Origin: an uncultured Flavobacteriales bacterium
GTDB lineage: Bacteria; Bacteroidota; Bacteroidia; Flavobacteriales_D; Sanyastnellaceae
Direction of reading: 5' to 3'
Assembly (NCBI GenBank): GCA_937974555.1
Contig: CALJKR010000067.1
Coordinates: 1-42,762, forward strand
Length of the DNA: 42,762 nucleotides
Part shown: positions 7,698 through 16,967 of the stretch, one piece after another
Layout of the letters: each line of letters opens with the position of its first letter
Position numbering within the stretch: the first letter of the stretch is position 1
The notes under the pieces: generated by a model
The model's input: only the letters and a program-made list of their open reading frames with translations
What the model was told of the DNA's origin: nothing
Database searches by the model: none
Position numbers and translations under genes: made by a program

Positions 7698-9767
7698 TTA
7701 TTCATTGATAAAGCGACGATCGTCGATGTCTGCAGACTCACGGTAAGCACCAAACACACGACCCGCCATAGAAGCCTTGGCATTTTGGTTCAACATCTTC
7801 TTTTCTGTAGCGTAGTTGTCCATGCTTTGCGCGCTTGCAACATCTGCTACACGCTTCACAACATATACACCACCTTCCCCGATGATGGGCTCACTTACTT
7901 TGTCTTTGGCCAATCCGAAAATAGTACCAATCAAAGCAAACTCTGGCTCTCCAATTCCAGCCTCAGGAAGATTGCCGTTTCTCATACCCAAGTTCTCAGA
8001 GCGCTTAACAGTAAGACCGGTATTCTTGGCAATTTCTTGCAAAGAACCACCCTTCATTTTAGCCGCCCACATTTCACCCTTCTTCTCTTTGATTACCTTC
8101 ACTTTCATCACGTCTTTTACGTCTTCAAATGCAGGAACTCCACGCTCGCGGATTTCAGTCAAAACAGCAACTACCCAACCGTTACCGATCAAGATGGGCT
8201 GAGAGATTTCATTGATTTCAGCAGAGTAGGCCCATGAAACCAAAGATTGCGCTTCAGCAAGTCCTGTGATATTGGTTGCATTTGGAGCAATCATTTTGGC
8301 ACTAACCACTTGAGCATTTGCATCCATGGCCTTAACATTGGCACGGAATGAAGCAGTGTCTTGGCTATTGATCGTTAAATCACGCATTTTATTAAAAGCT
8401 TCTTTTCTAGTTTGTGGACTTGGATCTTGTGTTTGATCAACGATAGCCACATAGGTATTCATTTTGGGAGCATTCTTTTTGGTAACCTCCATCACGTGGT
8501 AACCGAATTGTGTTTTCACCACTTGCAACTGACCCACTGTTCCATTGAAACAAGGTTTTTCAAAATCTGGTACCATTGCACCACGTGCAAACATACCCAA
8601 ATCTCCTCCTTTGTCTTTGGTTCCATCTGTTCCGTACAACTTGGCCATCTCAGCAAAGTTTTTCTTCACTTTGATCACATTCAAAATAGAATCTGCCTTT
8701 GCTTTTCCTTTGGGAGATTGGTCTTGAATCAAAATGTGACGTGCAGAAACGCTATCAATTTCAGATACACGCTTGGATATTTTTACCAATTTCAAGGCAC
8801 CATTGTGTGCAATTGGACCCAGCACTTTACCTACAGAATCACTGGCAATTTGAGAATTGAAAGGCTCAGGGAAAGTTCCTGGCTGATAACGAACTTTTCC
8901 TTGACCTGCAGTGATTGCCTTGGCAACGGCATAAGCAGAGTCATTCTTGGCCATTCTAAATTCGCGAATCATCGCATCCATGGTGGTTTTAATCGCTTGC
9001 AAATCAGACTCACTGGGCTTAATGGCCATGTTCACATAATTCACACTGCGGCTGCGCTCTTGCTTGTATTCTCTTTCTGATTTGTGCTTGTTGTAATAAG
9101 CGCGAATATCTTCATCGGTTACATTGACTTCTGCATCTGGAATTTCCAAAAATGACTTGGCAACAAACTCAACAGAGGTGCGGTCATTCTGAGCTGTGAA
9201 AGCGTACTTGGCATCCAAAGCATTGGCATAAGCACCCAATTTCACCATATTGTCATACTTCTCTTTTTTACGCTTGTAACGAACAAATTCTTTCCAAGCA
9301 TCTGCTTTTTCAATTGTCCACGTTGGGTCATTGGGATCAATGGTTTCAAAACGCTGACGCATTTGCTCTTTAAAGCTGGAAGAATCACGACCACCGTAAA
9401 TGGTATTTTTTACAAACGGAGACAAAATCTTACCAAACATCACTTCATCCAACTCCTCGTCAGAAACGGCGATATCCATTGCATCAAATTCGTCTGCATA
9501 CAATTCTTCTTCAGTCAAAGTGTTCCAAGTGTCATTTGACAATGAACTTTCATTGCTGCTATAATCAAACAAAACACGTTGCTTTTCTACCGCTTGTTGC
9601 CAAGTAGCAGCATCGATGGTTTTGCCATCAATTTCACCTGCATCTTTAGCGCCTTTGCCCATCAAGGCCATTACTGCATCGTAAGGAATCAAATATCCCA
9701 CGATACCTACTCCCACTACTACGAGAACGAGCCAACCTTGTCTTCTGATTTTTTCAATCATTGCCAT
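7698..9767 (-). CDS. PpiD/SurA-like membrane-anchored peptidyl-prolyl isomerase
   Basis: A 689-residue periplasmic folding factor. An N-terminal anchor (residues 8-26, GWLVLVVVGVGIVGYLIPY) is followed by a SurA-like chaperone region, then a parvulin domain near residues 340-440 (VSARHILIQD, KNFAEMAKLYGTD, KDKGGDLGMFARGAMV, TQFGYHVMEV). A second, degenerate parvulin-like region may follow before the C-terminus (near GNGWVVAVLTEIRERG and EGGVYVVKRV). The architecture fits PpiD, which helps newly exported proteins leave the Sec channel and fold. It is the last gene of the minus-strand envelope run, 64 bases after the CNNM gene. Start codons at residue 1 or 3 are equally possible. Confidence 0.9.
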   Translation of the reverse strand: MAMIEKIRRQGWLVLVVVGVGIVGYLIPYDAVMALMGKGAKDAGEIDGKTIDAATWQQAVEKQRVLFDYSSNESSLSNDTWNTLTEEELYADEFDAMDIAVSDEELDEVMFGKILSPFVKNTIYGGRDSSSFKEQMRQRFETIDPNDPTWTIEKADAWKEFVRYKRKKEKYDNMVKLGAYANALDAKYAFTAQNDRTSVEFVAKSFLEIPDAEVNVTDEDIRAYYNKHKSEREYKQERSRSVNYVNMAIKPSESDLQAIKTTMDAMIREFRMAKNDSAYAVAKAITAGQGKVRYQPGTFPEPFNSQIASDSVGKVLGPIAHNGALKLVKISKRVSEIDSVSARHILIQDQSPKGKAKADSILNVIKVKKNFAEMAKLYGTDGTKDKGGDLGMFARGAMVPDFEKPCFNGTVGQLQVVKTQFGYHVMEVTKKNAPKMNTYVAIVDQTQDPSPQTRKEAFNKMRDLTINSQDTASFRANVKAMDANAQVVSAKMIAPNATNITGLAEAQSLVSWAYSAEINEISQPILIGNGWVVAVLTEIRERGVPAFEDVKDVMKVKVIKEKKGEMWAAKMKGGSLQEIAKNTGLTVKRSENLGMRNGNLPEAGIGEPEFALIGTIFGLAKDKVSEPIIGEGGVYVVKRVADVASAQSMDNYATEKKMLNQNAKASMAGRVFGAYRESADIDDRRFINE

Positions 9768-9831
9768 ATCTATACATTTTAAAGGAATGCGAATATCGTA
9801 AATTTTGGTAAACTTTAAACAAAAAGTTTGT

Positions 9832-11109
9832 CTATAAGTCGCTCACCTTGACCTTTTTCACCATTTGCTCTGAAACCTCAAGGATTTCAATCTCATATTG
9901 ATCCACAACAACCTTTTGCCCTGCATCAGGAAAGTCTTCCAGATAGTACAAAATGAGTCCATTGATGGTGTCATAATCTTCCTCTTTCTCAGGAAGATTC
10001 AATTGATAAGTGTCATTCAAAAACTTAATTTCATCACGCCCGCTGAAATGCCATGTGCCATCGGTTTGTTTGGCATTGTTTACTTCTACCTCGTCGTGTT
10101 CATCCTCAATCTCTCCGACAATTTCCTCAATCACATCTTCTAAGGTGGCCATTCCCGCGGTTCCTCCAAATTCATCGATCACTATAAACACATGGCGCTT
10201 CTCTCGGATGTTCATGGAAAGCATGTCTTGGGCGGGCATGGCCTCAGGTATGATACTGATGGGTCTAATGATGCCGGCGAGTGTTGGTGAGTTTTGAAGC
10301 AAATCAAAAGAGTGTACATACCCGATGATATCGTCAATGTTGTTCCGATAAACCAAAATTTTTGAAAGGCGCGATTCCACAAATTTCGCATGCAAATCTT
10401 CCATAGAGCAATCGACGGAAACCGCCACTATTTCATTACGAGGAATCATGCAATCACGGGCTTTGATTTTAGAAAAATCAAGCGCATTTTGAAAAATCTC
10501 AATCTCATGATCCAATGCGCTGCTCGGATCTTGATTGCCCGTTACAGTCTCCAAATAATCATCCAGATCCACCCTACCAAACACGCGCTTTTCATCGGCC
10601 TGTGATGACTTCTTTCCAATAATCAATTGGGCAATAGAGGTTACAAAATAAGCAAAGGGCCATAAAACAATGAACCAAACCAACAATGGAATTGCCAATA
10701 CATTGAGCCATCGATTGGGAGAAGTGGAAACCACCACTTTGGGTATAAACTCACCAAAAATTAAGATCACAATAGTGGACAAAACAGTTTGAACAAATAG
10801 AATCCCTCCGGCACCTAAAAAAGCAGCAACCCAAGGCAAATTGCCTTCAATCATTCCAACAATTTGATCACCCAGTTTAATACCAAAAACCACCAAGCCA
10901 ATATTGTTTCCAATCAACATCGCAGACAAAAACAACTTGGGTTGGCGAATCAAATAACTGACGATGGAGGCAGACCACACGCCTTGCTTCTTATCTAACT
11001 CAACTTTTAAATGATTGGCTGAAATAAAAGCCATTTCCATACCACTGGAAAAGGCACAAACCAACATACTGGCCAAAACCCAAAAAATCCAAGAATCTGT
11101 AATAGCCAT
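9832..11109 (-). CDS. CNNM/CorC-family (hemolysin-type) membrane protein with CBS domains
   Basis: A 425-residue protein: DUF21 membrane domain (about residues 5-180, four hydrophobic segments), a CBS pair (about 205-330, beginning DCMIPRNEIVAV and including FIVIDEFGGTAGMATLEDVIEEIVGEI) and a C-terminal CorC_HlyC transporter-associated domain (about 345-420). Members are linked to Mg2+/Co2+ transport or efflux; the hemolysin label is historical. A related protein in Bacteroidota is GldE of the gliding machinery, but the gldD neighbour is absent here, so I do not use that name. Its ATG overlaps the TAA of the upstream small-protein gene (TAATG), indicating translational coupling. Confidence 0.9.
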   Translation of the reverse strand: MAITDSWIFWVLASMLVCAFSSGMEMAFISANHLKVELDKKQGVWSASIVSYLIRQPKLFLSAMLIGNNIGLVVFGIKLGDQIVGMIEGNLPWVAAFLGAGGILFVQTVLSTIVILIFGEFIPKVVVSTSPNRWLNVLAIPLLVWFIVLWPFAYFVTSIAQLIIGKKSSQADEKRVFGRVDLDDYLETVTGNQDPSSALDHEIEIFQNALDFSKIKARDCMIPRNEIVAVSVDCSMEDLHAKFVESRLSKILVYRNNIDDIIGYVHSFDLLQNSPTLAGIIRPISIIPEAMPAQDMLSMNIREKRHVFIVIDEFGGTAGMATLEDVIEEIVGEIEDEHDEVEVNNAKQTDGTWHFSGRDEIKFLNDTYQLNLPEKEEDYDTINGLILYYLEDFPDAGQKVVVDQYEIEILEVSEQMVKKVKVSDL

Positions 11110-11318
11110 TAATTGGAGGGGTTATCGTTCTTGGTTAAAAGCCGGTGATACATTTTTCTTCTTACATAATATTGAAAAGCGGCAATGGCTGTTGGAACAA
11201 AATAAACCATCGCGTCCCATCCTTTGTCATAAGTAATAAATATGGCATAAATCAAGGAGGCCATGGTCAACGCCAACCAAAAGTGAACAAAAAATTTAGC
11301 TACTTTGAGGGGGTTCAT
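11109..11318 (-). CDS. Small two-helix membrane protein
   Basis: A 69-residue protein, not recognised by family. It has two hydrophobic segments (about residues 8-28 and 36-52) and a basic tail (RRKMYHRLL). Its start overlaps the lptC stop (ATGA) and its stop overlaps the CNNM start (TAATG), which is strong evidence that it is a real translated gene in the operon and not a chance frame. Its place between lptC and the CNNM gene suggests an envelope role, but nothing in the sequence shows which. Confidence 0.8.
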   Translation of the reverse strand: MNPLKVAKFFVHFWLALTMASLIYAIFITYDKGWDAMVYFVPTAIAAFQYYVRRKMYHRLLTKNDNPSN

Positions 11319-11851
11319 GGTTCTGAGATATTAAATTGTCCTGTGGGTCTTAAAATCTGATATTCCGTAAATGCGCTGTTGCTGATTAAGCCCTTTCCAT
11401 ATAAAGTACCTGTCTTGGTTTGAATCGTTACCCAATCATCGGTTTTTATTAAATCGCTATCGCGATAAAATACCACTTTCTCCGTGGTCATGGATTCCCC
11501 TTCGGTATTTTCCATCTTCACTTTTCCCTGGGCATGAAAAACACCCGACTTCTCCCAAAACTCACCGTGATTTCCAACCAACCAAGCATCCACTTGACCC
11601 AACTTACTGTAAAATGTCATTTTAAATCCTTTGGGGGCAACGATTTGACTGGTATCGTTAAAATACCGCTCTAACAAAGGCGCTTGAAGACGAGTAGATT
11701 TTTTAGCTGACTCTGAATAGAGATAATCGGCATTCTCTACCGATTGGATGGGATAGTTGAAATAATCCGTTACCGCTTTGATCTCCGCAATTTCATTCTG
11801 GCAAGCGCTCAAAAAAATCAAAGACAATATGAAAAATACCCGGTTAATCAT
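11315..11851 (-). CDS. lptC: LptC-like LPS transport lipoprotein
   Basis: About 178 residues. From the ATG at 11851 the protein has a lipoprotein signal with lipobox LSAC (Cys17). The rest is beta-rich: KLGQVDAWLVGNHGEFWEKSGVFHAQGKVKMEN, TTEKVVFYRDSDLIKTDDWVTIQTKTGTLYGKG fit the OstA/LptC jellyroll that hands LPS from the LptBFG exporter to LptA. E. coli LptC has an uncleaved membrane helix; a lipoprotein form is usual in Bacteroidota. The start overlaps the end of the upstream outer-membrane-protein gene by eight bases and the stop overlaps the next gene by four. A longer in-frame start would add residues before the signal and is rejected. Confidence 0.85.
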   Translation of the reverse strand: MINRVFFILSLIFLSACQNEIAEIKAVTDYFNYPIQSVENADYLYSESAKKSTRLQAPLLERYFNDTSQIVAPKGFKMTFYSKLGQVDAWLVGNHGEFWEKSGVFHAQGKVKMENTEGESMTTEKVVFYRDSDLIKTDDWVTIQTKTGTLYGKGLISNSAFTEYQILRPTGQFNISEP

Positions 11852-13184
11852 ATTTACGAACCACAAACCACCTTTCAAAAGGACTCATTTGAAATCCTAC
11901 ACCAACGATATTCTGCTTCATTCCCCAACCTGATTGGGTGGATTTATTCAACCATTGATAGGAAAATTGAATACTTGAATTGGATTTGGAGGCTCTCAAA
12001 GGAATACTTATTCCAGCAGAATACACTTGAAGATTTACATCTTCACCACCCACCTTGATATAATCCTGACCCGTTTTATATCCCAATCTGAAGTGAGTCA
12101 TTTGCCAGAAGTGCGTGGCTTGCTCATTTCCCAATGGAATCAATTCCAAACCAAGAGAATATTGTTGTGCGACATTCAAATCAGAATAAGCCGACATGGC
12201 AAAACGGGTTGTACTCTTTGTCCAATCTTGTCTCATGAATTGACCATAAAAATCCAAACGAGTTCCTGACTTTAAAAAGGCTGAAACCACGCCACCTACT
12301 TGTGTGCGTTGCGGTATAATCAAACTTCCTGCTTGATTCAATGCCACAAAACCAGTATCAATAGTAACCTCAACACCGGCATATTTCACATACGAAATGC
12401 CATACACGTTTTGACTCCCATTGAGATTAAATTGAGGTGTGTATTGACCCGCCAAAGACATCACCCACAAATTGGTTTTTTCTTTTTGCTTGGTATTTCC
12501 CCACAACGGAAATTGGTATTGAAATGAAAAATCAGGTCGAATATCTTGAATGGTTACCCAATTATCAAAGCGTGCATTGTTGGTTTGACTGTTCTGGTAA
12601 TCCATCTTTCGGTGATATCCCAGAGAACCAAACATAAACGCTCCATTTACACCTACTGCCAATTGATGACCTACCCAATGGGCGCTGTCTTGGGCCCAAT
12701 TCCATTTGCGTGCCGCACCAAAAATAAATTGGTTGATTCCACCTTCCCCACTATGTATTTGCTCACCTCCAACGGAATCATTGACTGTAAAAGCCTGACC
12801 GAAATTATAACCCATTCGGCTGAATGCATTGACCCCAATGGCAAATCCATACTTTGAACCCGCCTGCTTGAAACCCATGGCCATTTCACCCCACTGTCCC
12901 GATCTAAATACGCCTGAAGAAGGTTGGTATTTGCTTTCCGAAACCCATCCTCCAGCTTGAAACGTCGTTTCTCTGAGCAATGCATAGCTTGCCGCGTTGT
13001 TTAAATTAACCACGTTATAGTCACTCGGGAACAAAGTACCACCACCCAAAGCACGTGCAGAGGCATTATCACCGGTGGCCACTTCTCCTACTCCCCATCT
13101 GGTGAAAGGATCGTTCACTGTGTATTGAGCAAAAGCCCACGTCCCAATGATACTTAACCAACCAGTCAATATTATTCTATACAT
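11844..13184 (-). CDS. Outer-membrane beta-barrel protein, FadL-like
   Basis: A 446-residue exported protein with the signal peptide MYRIILTGWLSIIGTWAFAQ. The mature part begins TVNDPFTRWGVGEV with a Gly/Ala-rich stretch (ASARALGGGT), the start typical of OmpP1/FadL-type barrels, and continues as alternating amphipathic strands ending in an aromatic residue pattern near the C-terminus (NIVGVGFQMSPFERWF). Barrels of this type often sit next to coaX and lptC in flavobacteria. Substrate is unknown; hydrophobic-compound uptake is the family expectation. It overlaps coaX by eight bases at its start and lptC by eight bases at its end, so it is translated as part of the operon. Confidence 0.8.
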   Translation of the reverse strand: MYRIILTGWLSIIGTWAFAQYTVNDPFTRWGVGEVATGDNASARALGGGTLFPSDYNVVNLNNAASYALLRETTFQAGGWVSESKYQPSSGVFRSGQWGEMAMGFKQAGSKYGFAIGVNAFSRMGYNFGQAFTVNDSVGGEQIHSGEGGINQFIFGAARKWNWAQDSAHWVGHQLAVGVNGAFMFGSLGYHRKMDYQNSQTNNARFDNWVTIQDIRPDFSFQYQFPLWGNTKQKEKTNLWVMSLAGQYTPQFNLNGSQNVYGISYVKYAGVEVTIDTGFVALNQAGSLIIPQRTQVGGVVSAFLKSGTRLDFYGQFMRQDWTKSTTRFAMSAYSDLNVAQQYSLGLELIPLGNEQATHFWQMTHFRLGYKTGQDYIKVGGEDVNLQVYSAGISIPLRASKSNSSIQFSYQWLNKSTQSGWGMKQNIVGVGFQMSPFERWFVVRKYD

Positions 13185-13893
13185 CTAACCAAGCTTTTAA
13201 TCCGTACAAATTCAAATACGGAATAATCTTACAATTTTTTTCTTCTTTAATCTCCAAATGTACAACATCTGATCCCGTCAATAAGGCGCAGTGAATATCG
13301 TGGAATTGACAAAAATAGCCAATCCATGCATGCTGTTCCATTTGCCAACCTCTTTTGCCTCCCTCCACCAGATTTTGCATGGTCCCCCATTCGTCCGTTG
13401 GGGTCTCCGAATTGACCAAAGGCAACTTGCTTGTGAAATGATGCATCGCATTCCAACGCATTTGCAAACCGGGCACTATGCTCAATCCTCTAATGGCAGA
13501 CCCGTGACAATAGGTATAAGTTACACAAGTGCCCAAGTCCACCACCAATATCTTGAATTGATCTGGAAAAAATTGCCTCGCTCCCAATACTGCAGCTACT
13601 CTGTCCACCCCAAGTGTATCGGGTTGATGATATTCTATATCCCAACCTTTTAATTGGTACACTTGGAATGCTATTGCTTGTTCACAAAACGATTGAGGCA
13701 AATGATTGCTGACTGACGAATAGACGATACGGGAAGGATTCCATTTCGAAACATATTCCTTCCATTGCGATGCAAAGGATTCATAATCCCAATGCTTTAT
13801 TTCGATACACTCTTGCTGAGAAAACAAGGCCGATTTGATGGAGGTATTACCTGCATCAATTACCCAATCATATTGGACCTCACTATTGGCCAT
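13177..13893 (-). CDS. coaX: Type III pantothenate kinase
   Basis: Phosphorylates pantothenate, the first step of coenzyme A synthesis. From the ATG at 13893 the protein is 238 residues, normal for CoaX. Signatures of the ASKHA-fold kinase are present: VIDAGNTSIKSALF near the N-terminus (phosphate loop), LGVDRVAAVLGAR in the middle, VVDLGTCVTYTY and GLSIVPGLQMR. The start codon overlaps the stop of the upstream T9SS gene by 11 bases. Earlier in-frame starts would place about 24 extra residues deep inside that gene and before the phosphate loop, so they are unlikely. No type I or II kinase is visible in the window. Confidence 0.95.
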   Translation of the reverse strand: MANSEVQYDWVIDAGNTSIKSALFSQQECIEIKHWDYESFASQWKEYVSKWNPSRIVYSSVSNHLPQSFCEQAIAFQVYQLKGWDIEYHQPDTLGVDRVAAVLGARQFFPDQFKILVVDLGTCVTYTYCHGSAIRGLSIVPGLQMRWNAMHHFTSKLPLVNSETPTDEWGTMQNLVEGGKRGWQMEQHAWIGYFCQFHDIHCALLTGSDVVHLEIKEEKNCKIIPYLNLYGLKAWLDV

Positions 13894-15940
13894 ACAAAAC
13901 GATAACTTGTCCCCTGGCTTCAATGGGGGCATCCGTTCCTTTTCGATATCGGATATAATAAACATAAGCCCCTTGTGGCACAGGCTCTCCCTTTAAGTCT
14001 GTTCCGTCCCAGCCTTCGTTGTAATCATGTCCCTCGTACAAAACATCACCCCATTTGCTGTACACATACATTTCAAAAAAATCTTGAGGTGCAAAAGAAA
14101 TGATGGGCTTAAAAACATTGTTCACGCCGCCAATCATCATGGCATTGGGAATAAATATTTTTGGGGTTTGTAGCATTTCCACTGTATTGGAAAATGCTGT
14201 GAAGGCTGTATCAGGAAAATTTGCTGTTGGAAAAGCCACGGCTTCGATTCTATAAAAAAACAGACCGTCGCCCATGTACAAGGAATCCACGTTATCATAA
14301 TGACCCAATTGCGACGGATTGAATTCCAGTATTTTTGTAAATGATCCGTTCTTACCTAACTTTCTGTAAACGTTATACTTTTCAATTCCATTGGTCCACA
14401 CTTGATAGGGGGTCCATTGAATGGCGTTGATGTCTGAGTCATCGTAAACCAAAGCCTCCAGTAAAATATTCTTTCCAATGTTTGTAATTGCAGTCGTATC
14501 GCTACACTCATTGATAATGGCTACACGGAATTGATAAGAAAAATATTTGGGATTCATATTGGAAATGTTGAACACCACGGGTACAACATTGTTTTCCTTC
14601 GATGGCACATCGACGTTCATCCACTCCTCAAAAAAGTCATTGAAATACTGCAAGTAATAAAAATGCGGATCGGCTGTCAAACTGGTCTGAACAGTAATTT
14701 GAATTTCATTGTCCTCTGTAACAGAAACCGATGATAGATAATTCATCGCCGGTGGCGTGGGGTAATTGAGGGTAATGGACTGCACATTGCTAATAGCAAA
14801 CTGACCCTCATTGCTCACGGCCATCACATAAAAGCTGTGATCCAAGCTAACATAATTGTTGAGATTGTGAATCCACGAGATATAATTGCTGGGCACAGTA
14901 TCGACCGCAACAAAATTGCCTGCCGCTTCTGCGTGATAAAGCACATAAAAAGCGATTCCATTTTCCCAACCGGAATAAGGTGTCCACGTCAAGGTAATTT
15001 TATCCGTGCAAGGAGTTTGTACCAAAGGAGTAAGTAGAATGGAACAATTGCAAGTATTTCCTGTCGGACTTGTATTGGGGCTCGGAGGATTTCCGGTCAA
15101 ACAACCATCAAAAGCAGATAAAAGATAACATCCGGTTTGGGTGGCACTATTCACTGTCATATCCGTATAGGATTGGACACTGGAAGCCACAGTATCCAGA
15201 ACGGTTAAGCCTCCACCGCTGCATCGATACAAAATATATCCCTCAGTGTCCACAGAAGTACTGGGATTCCAGAAAACTTGGGGATGGCCTTGTGTAACAC
15301 TCACTGAAGTCACCAATGGAATAGCAGGGGGTGTTTGGTCAAAGAATATTCCCGTTGCGATATTACTCACGTTTGCACAAACACCCTGATTGGCATACAA
15401 CACAAAACTCAAGGGGTCTCCACAAGTGATTACCTCCAAGGAAGTATCATTGGCATAAAAGGGAATGGTCAGAATATTGCCCCAAGAATTGGTCCCATTG
15501 TCCCAAGCCATCGTATAATTTCCTACTGCCGTTCCGGTCCAATCCAAGTTGACATATCCCTGTGGATTGGTTGAGGACAATGCCGTTAAGAAAGTATTAC
15601 AAAATGTCAAACCAGGATCTGCCATCATATTGCCCGCTGGAGAGGAATATTCAACCACGATGTAGTAGCAAATTTGGTCATTGTTGGCATTGTTTACACC
15701 ATCAACAAAAAAAGCGTTGGCAAGATTCGTTTCTTGGCCTATTTCAACAAATGCACCACCACCCACCGACGCAAAAATGTGATAAGAAACAAACTCATTG
15801 TTGGGATCTTGCGGTGATGTCCATTGAATGGTGGTTGACCCCATTAAATCCACTTGGGAACAGTCAATATCAGGCGACATCACCTGAGCGACAGATGACA
15901 ATCCCAACAAAAAACCCAATACGACCAAATAAAATTTCAT
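13883..15940 (-). CDS. T9SS type B surface protein (gliding-motility-associated C-terminal domain)
   Basis: A 685-residue secreted protein. It has the signal peptide MKFYLVVLGFLLGLSSVAQ, several fibronectin type III-like domains (for example TIQWTSPQDPNNEFVSYHIFA, HPQVFWNPSTSVDTEGYILY-like and ITLTWTPYSGWENGIAFYVL segments, each with the W...YxxY pattern), and a C-terminal T9SS type B domain in the last 90 residues: IFIPNAMMIGG, NNVFKP, EMYVYSKWGDVLYE, GWDGTDLKGEPVPQGAYVYY. That domain targets the protein through the type IX secretion system to the cell surface, where type B cargo is usually displayed. It follows the nitronate monooxygenase-like gene by one base. Function is probably adhesive or structural, inferred from repeats only. 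Confidence 0.92.
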   Translation of the reverse strand: MKFYLVVLGFLLGLSSVAQVMSPDIDCSQVDLMGSTTIQWTSPQDPNNEFVSYHIFASVGGGAFVEIGQETNLANAFFVDGVNNANNDQICYYIVVEYSSPAGNMMADPGLTFCNTFLTALSSTNPQGYVNLDWTGTAVGNYTMAWDNGTNSWGNILTIPFYANDTSLEVITCGDPLSFVLYANQGVCANVSNIATGIFFDQTPPAIPLVTSVSVTQGHPQVFWNPSTSVDTEGYILYRCSGGGLTVLDTVASSVQSYTDMTVNSATQTGCYLLSAFDGCLTGNPPSPNTSPTGNTCNCSILLTPLVQTPCTDKITLTWTPYSGWENGIAFYVLYHAEAAGNFVAVDTVPSNYISWIHNLNNYVSLDHSFYVMAVSNEGQFAISNVQSITLNYPTPPAMNYLSSVSVTEDNEIQITVQTSLTADPHFYYLQYFNDFFEEWMNVDVPSKENNVVPVVFNISNMNPKYFSYQFRVAIINECSDTTAITNIGKNILLEALVYDDSDINAIQWTPYQVWTNGIEKYNVYRKLGKNGSFTKILEFNPSQLGHYDNVDSLYMGDGLFFYRIEAVAFPTANFPDTAFTAFSNTVEMLQTPKIFIPNAMMIGGVNNVFKPIISFAPQDFFEMYVYSKWGDVLYEGHDYNEGWDGTDLKGEPVPQGAYVYYIRYRKGTDAPIEARGQVIVLYGQ

Positions 15941-15941
15941 T

Positions 15942-16883
15942 TTACAATTCCCCGCTCCATTTTCTTTTAATTTCTTGCATCTCCTTGATCGTCCTTTCCA
16001 CTACATCTCTGGCTGAAATAATTTCATCCATGCGAGATGAGACTTGACCAATCTCCAACTCTCCCTCTATTAAATCTCCTTCAAACATGCCTCTTTTGGC
16101 TCTTCCCCTTCCCAATAACGTTTTAAGTTCATCAATTGTTGCATGAGACAAATAAGCTTCTTTGACTTGATCTGCAAACGGGTTATTAAGCAATCTGACT
16201 GGGGTAAGTTCCTTAAGTGTCAATTTTGTATCGCCCTCTTGAGCGTCAATTACCGATTGTTTAAAATGAAGATGGGCAGAACTTTCAAAGGTCGCAACAA
16301 ATCTAGAACCCATTTGAACCCCTGACGCTCCCAATACCATGGCCGCTAACATGGATCGACCATCGGCAATACCGCCAGCCGCAACTACTGGAACCTGCAC
16401 CGCATCTACCACTTGAGGAATCAAACACATCGTCGTGGTTTCTTCTCTTCCGTTGTGCCCCCCTGCTTCAAAGCCTTCTGCTATGATTGCATCACAACCC
16501 GCTTCCTCTGCCTTCTTGGCAAATTTTGCACTGGAAACAACGTGCATCAATACGCGCCCAGCTTCCTTAAAGGTTGGAGCATACAATTTTGGATTTCCCG
16601 CCGAGGTAATCACCACAGGAACCTCTTCTTCCAATATTATTTGAATATGCTCAGCAACTTGTGGATAAATCAACGGTAGATTCACTGCAAACGGTTTGTC
16701 CGTGGCGACTTTGCATTTTTTGATTTGATCTCGCAATATCTCAGGATACATCGACCCTGCTCCCAGGGTACCAAGACCCCCCGCATTGCTCACTGCAGAA
16801 GCCAACTCCCATCCTGAACACCAAATCATCCCCCCCTGGATAATGGGGTACTCTATTCCTAAAATCTCGGTGAGTTTTTTCAC
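15942..16883 (-). CDS. Nitronate monooxygenase / FabK-like flavoprotein
   Basis: A 313-residue FMN-binding TIM-barrel enzyme. N-terminal LTEILGIEYPIIQGGMIW, AVSNAGGLGTLGAGSM, the His143 in EGFEAGGHNG, and the phosphate-binding loops AAGGIADGRSMLAAMVLGA and GVQMGSRFVAT are all visible. Relatives are annotated either as nitronate monooxygenase (detoxifies alkyl nitronates) or FabK (enoyl-ACP reductase II of fatty-acid synthesis); sequence alone does not settle this. The start is a GTG and a TACCTTTA box ends four bases upstream, so the mRNA is probably leaderless. It heads the long minus-strand run that includes coaX and lptC, one base ahead of the T9SS protein. Confidence 0.87.
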   Translation of the reverse strand: MKKLTEILGIEYPIIQGGMIWCSGWELASAVSNAGGLGTLGAGSMYPEILRDQIKKCKVATDKPFAVNLPLIYPQVAEHIQIILEEEVPVVITSAGNPKLYAPTFKEAGRVLMHVVSSAKFAKKAEEAGCDAIIAEGFEAGGHNGREETTTMCLIPQVVDAVQVPVVAAGGIADGRSMLAAMVLGASGVQMGSRFVATFESSAHLHFKQSVIDAQEGDTKLTLKELTPVRLLNNPFADQVKEAYLSHATIDELKTLLGRGRAKRGMFEGDLIEGELEIGQVSSRMDEIISARDVVERTIKEMQEIKRKWSGEL

Positions 16884-16895
16884 GGTTTAAAGGTA
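16884..16895 (-). promoter_or_regulatory. -7 box upstream of the nitronate monooxygenase-like gene
   Basis: On the minus strand TACCTTTA (16895-16888) differs from TAnnTTTG only at the last base and is followed by four bases and the GTG start. It would drive the whole envelope operon down to the PpiD-like gene. No clear -33 element is seen. Confidence 0.4.
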
Positions 16896-16921
16896 AGCCT
16901 GAAACGCGAATTGTTGAAAAA

Positions 16922-16950
16922 TTGGACAAATCATTTTTTTCGTATATTCG
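16922..16950 (+). promoter_or_regulatory. Promoter of the DUF6089-type barrel gene
   Basis: TTG (16922-16924) and TATATTCG (16943-16950, one mismatch to TAnnTTTG) are separated by 18 bases, within the spacing known for Flavobacterium promoters. The ATG follows 17 bases after the -7 box. Confidence 0.45.
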
Positions 16951-16967
16951 TTACTTCAAAGAATACC

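Noticed and set aside
8412..9080. 222-residue open frame on the plus strand opposite the PpiD-like gene
   Set aside because: Antisense to a parvulin-domain gene with clear motifs; Cys/His-rich low-complexity translation with no recognisable domain.
9832..11109. GldE, the gliding-motility CNNM protein
   Set aside because: The domain layout fits, but GldE is normally recognised by its gldD neighbour, which is absent; the generic CNNM/CorC call is safer.
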